A stretch of DNA of 64,000 nt, taken from the NCBI GenBank assembly GCA_018266555.1, contig JAFEAF010000001.1:1-64000 (forward strand), written 5' to 3'. Under the pieces are notes generated by a model, which was given only the letters and a program-made list of their open reading frames with translations, had not been told where the DNA came from and did not search any database. Positions within the stretch are counted from its first letter, which is position 1. Every line of letters starts with the position of its first letter. Shown here piece by piece: positions 62,645-64,000 of the stretch. Position numbers and translations under genes: made by a program. The DNA comes from Bacteroidota bacterium (lineage in GTDB: Bacteria > Bacteroidota > Bacteroidia > Chitinophagales > Chitinophagaceae).

Positions 62645-64000
62645 TTACCGGATCAACATCACGGTTCCTTTCTGAAAAACTTTTTTTCCTGTGTCCCGGT
62701 TGGTATAACTGAGAAACCAAACAAATACACCGGCAGATTGCGGAACGCCATTGATGGTTCCATCCCATTTTTGTTGCCAGTTAGAAGTTTGAAATACTAA
62801 TTGCCCCCAGCGATTAAATACTTTAAATTCAAGTTTGTCTGCTTTCAACGCATTATGCGGCCAGAAAAAATCGTTCAACCCATCCCCATTCGGTGTGAAT
62901 GCAGTGGGAACGGCAATAAGACAATTGTCCAGTACTTTTAAATATTTTGTCAGTGAATCGGTACAATTCAAGGTTGTATTACTTACAAGTAATTTGATAT
63001 TGTAAAAACTTTCTTTGTTATTATTAGGGAAAAATTGCGGAGGCGGATTCTGAATATTACTACTGCCAACTACATCAAACCTCCAGTTCCAGCTATTGAT
63101 AGTCCCGGTGCTTTTATCAGTGACAGTCAACCCGTCTTCGGGACAAATGATGGCAGGCATATCAAAATCAGCTTTTACTTCATTGTTGAAAACAAAAGTT
63201 TGAGAAGTGGAGTCGGTGCAAGTGCCATTGCTTACAAACAATTTCACAGTATTGGTACTGGTAGCCGGAAATGTTTGAGTTGTTGTTTGTGTAAAAACCT
63301 GTGCAGAGTTGTTGATGAGCCAGTTCCATTGACTGACCCCATGAGCACCATCGTGCATCAGATTTATTGTGTTAATCCGGCATCCCAAAACAGAACTGTA
63401 AGTGAAATCAGCAGATACAGTATCTGCTGCACCAAATGTCAGTGTTTGTGGCAAAATAGGTTGGCCGCATACATCATAGATCGGGCTGCCATCAATTCCC
63501 GGCTGAATGGTTACGGTATATATTCCTCCTGTGTAAATCGGAGTAACCGTTTTTAAGATTATATAGTCCGTTTGGCCATTTACACAATTACCCGAAGCAG
63601 ATGCAATGGTTACCGGCGTGGGTCCGGTAATGGCAAAATCAGTTCCGCCCGGTGTAATGCTTGAACAATTTATTTTTTTAGGATAGTATAGCAAAACAGA
63701 GTCTGGAGCACAAGCTACTTTACCTACACTGTCTGCTAATATCGGTTGAGGAATAGTGTATTGAAAATCTATGGCTTCACCAACAGGAATTGCATTGCCG
63801 CAAACATCAAGCAGGGTATTTCCATCTGTTCCGTTTTTCATTACTAACTGGTAAGAACCTGAGGGTAACGGATTGTTAAGCGTTATGATTACAGAATCCA
63901 TATCGAATGATGCAGAACATAATGGTGCCACAGACGAGGTGGCTGTTGCGGAAGCCGGTGCAATAGCAAATTCACTTCCATCAGCGCTCAGTGAATTGCA
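62645..64000 (-). CDS. Sorted surface protein, C-terminal part (partial at window end)
   Basis: The open frame continues to base 64000 without a start, so this is the C-terminal part of a longer protein. At least two related repeats of about 95-100 residues are visible: CNSLSADGSEFAIA...LDVCGNAI and CSSITPGGTDFAIT...YDVCGQPI, each beta-rich with an I-Y/L-D-V-C-G end. A PKD-like segment follows (SQWNWLINNS, then a WNWRFDVV domain). The C-terminal end (FTPNGDGLNDFFWP, FNRWGQLVF, W-DGTINGVPQ-SAGVFVW) is the gliding-type sorting domain. It is probably exported by the type IX system. Confidence 0.9.
   Translation of the reverse strand, partial: CNSLSADGSEFAIAPASATATSSVAPLCSASFDMDSVIITLNNPLPSGSYQLVMKNGTDGNTLLDVCGNAIPVGEAIDFQYTIPQPILADSVGKVACAPDSVLLYYPKKINCSSITPGGTDFAITGPTPVTIASASGNCVNGQTDYIILKTVTPIYTGGIYTVTIQPGIDGSPIYDVCGQPILPQTLTFGAADTVSADFTYSSVLGCRINTINLMHDGAHGVSQWNWLINNSAQVFTQTTTQTFPATSTNTVKLFVSNGTCTDSTSQTFVFNNEVKADFDMPAIICPEDGLTVTDKSTGTINSWNWRFDVVGSSNIQNPPPQFFPNNNKESFYNIKLLVSNTTLNCTDSLTKYLKVLDNCLIAVPTAFTPNGDGLNDFFWPHNALKADKLEFKVFNRWGQLVFQTSNWQQKWDGTINGVPQSAGVFVWFLSYTNRDTGKKVFQKGTVMLIR

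Overview
This is a moderately AT-rich, gene-dense chromosomal segment of a Bacteroidota bacterium, most likely Chitinophagaceae or a near relative. That placement is inferred from several signs: the type IX secretion / gliding protein SprA, a PorP/SprF-like protein beside a giant PKD-repeat protein with a gliding-type C-terminal sorting domain, a Reg_prop/Y_Y_Y sensor kinase, a eukaryote-type citrate synthase, and promoters of the Bacteroidota type (TTG-N19-TAnnTTTG). I see no tRNA, rRNA, CRISPR array, prophage or insertion sequence. Most of the window is ordinary core genome.

Layout. 0.2-5.6 kb: SprF-like protein and a 15-repeat PKD surface protein. 5.8-7.0 kb: lipoprotein and DinB-like protein. 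7.4-13.4 kb, mostly plus strand: Nif3-like protein, zinc-ribbon coiled-coil protein, RecN, a small membrane protein, FabI, DUF2795 (minus strand) and a LolD-type ATPase. 13.3-21.7 kb, minus strand: a four-gene envelope cluster (OmpA-type protein plus three exported proteins of unknown function), then a NarL/LuxR response regulator and a 1019-residue Reg_prop sensor kinase. 21.8-25.3 kb: cobalamin adenosyltransferase, MacB-type ATPase, GatC, TrpS and a deoxynucleoside kinase. 25.3-34.1 kb: TonB-C-like protein, DUF922 protein, PckA, aminopeptidase P, PssA, PurS, RsmI, a PepSY-like protein and an M1 peptidase. 34.1-39.1 kb: a second response regulator with no adjacent kinase, RsmG, a glycosyltransferase, Tgt and an LptF/G permease. 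39.2-46.6 kb: citrate synthase, serine hydrolase, LTA-synthase-like protein, cupredoxin lipoprotein, FabH and RuvA. 46.7-53.9 kb: SprA. 54.0-62.5 kb: YdcF-like protein, a second OmpA paralogue, a beta-barrel candidate, a small exported protein, a short-chain dehydrogenase, an alpha/beta hydrolase, a DUF4105 protein and GuaB. 62.6-64.0 kb: the C-terminal part of another sorted surface protein, running off the window.

The most unusual signal is regulatory. Both response-regulator genes have a CAC...GTG dyad centred about 37.5-38.5 bp upstream of the last base of their -7 box. The same arrangement occurs in front of the OmpA-type operon (17.8 kb). It occurs again in the convergent gap downstream of the second regulator (34.2 kb), where it is followed by a -7-like box and, about 75-95 bases on, by a convincing terminator. 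There is no gene in between, so a regulator-controlled small RNA is the simplest reading. If correct, the two regulators autoregulate, one drives an envelope operon and the other a small RNA. This is a sequence-based inference and has no experimental support here.
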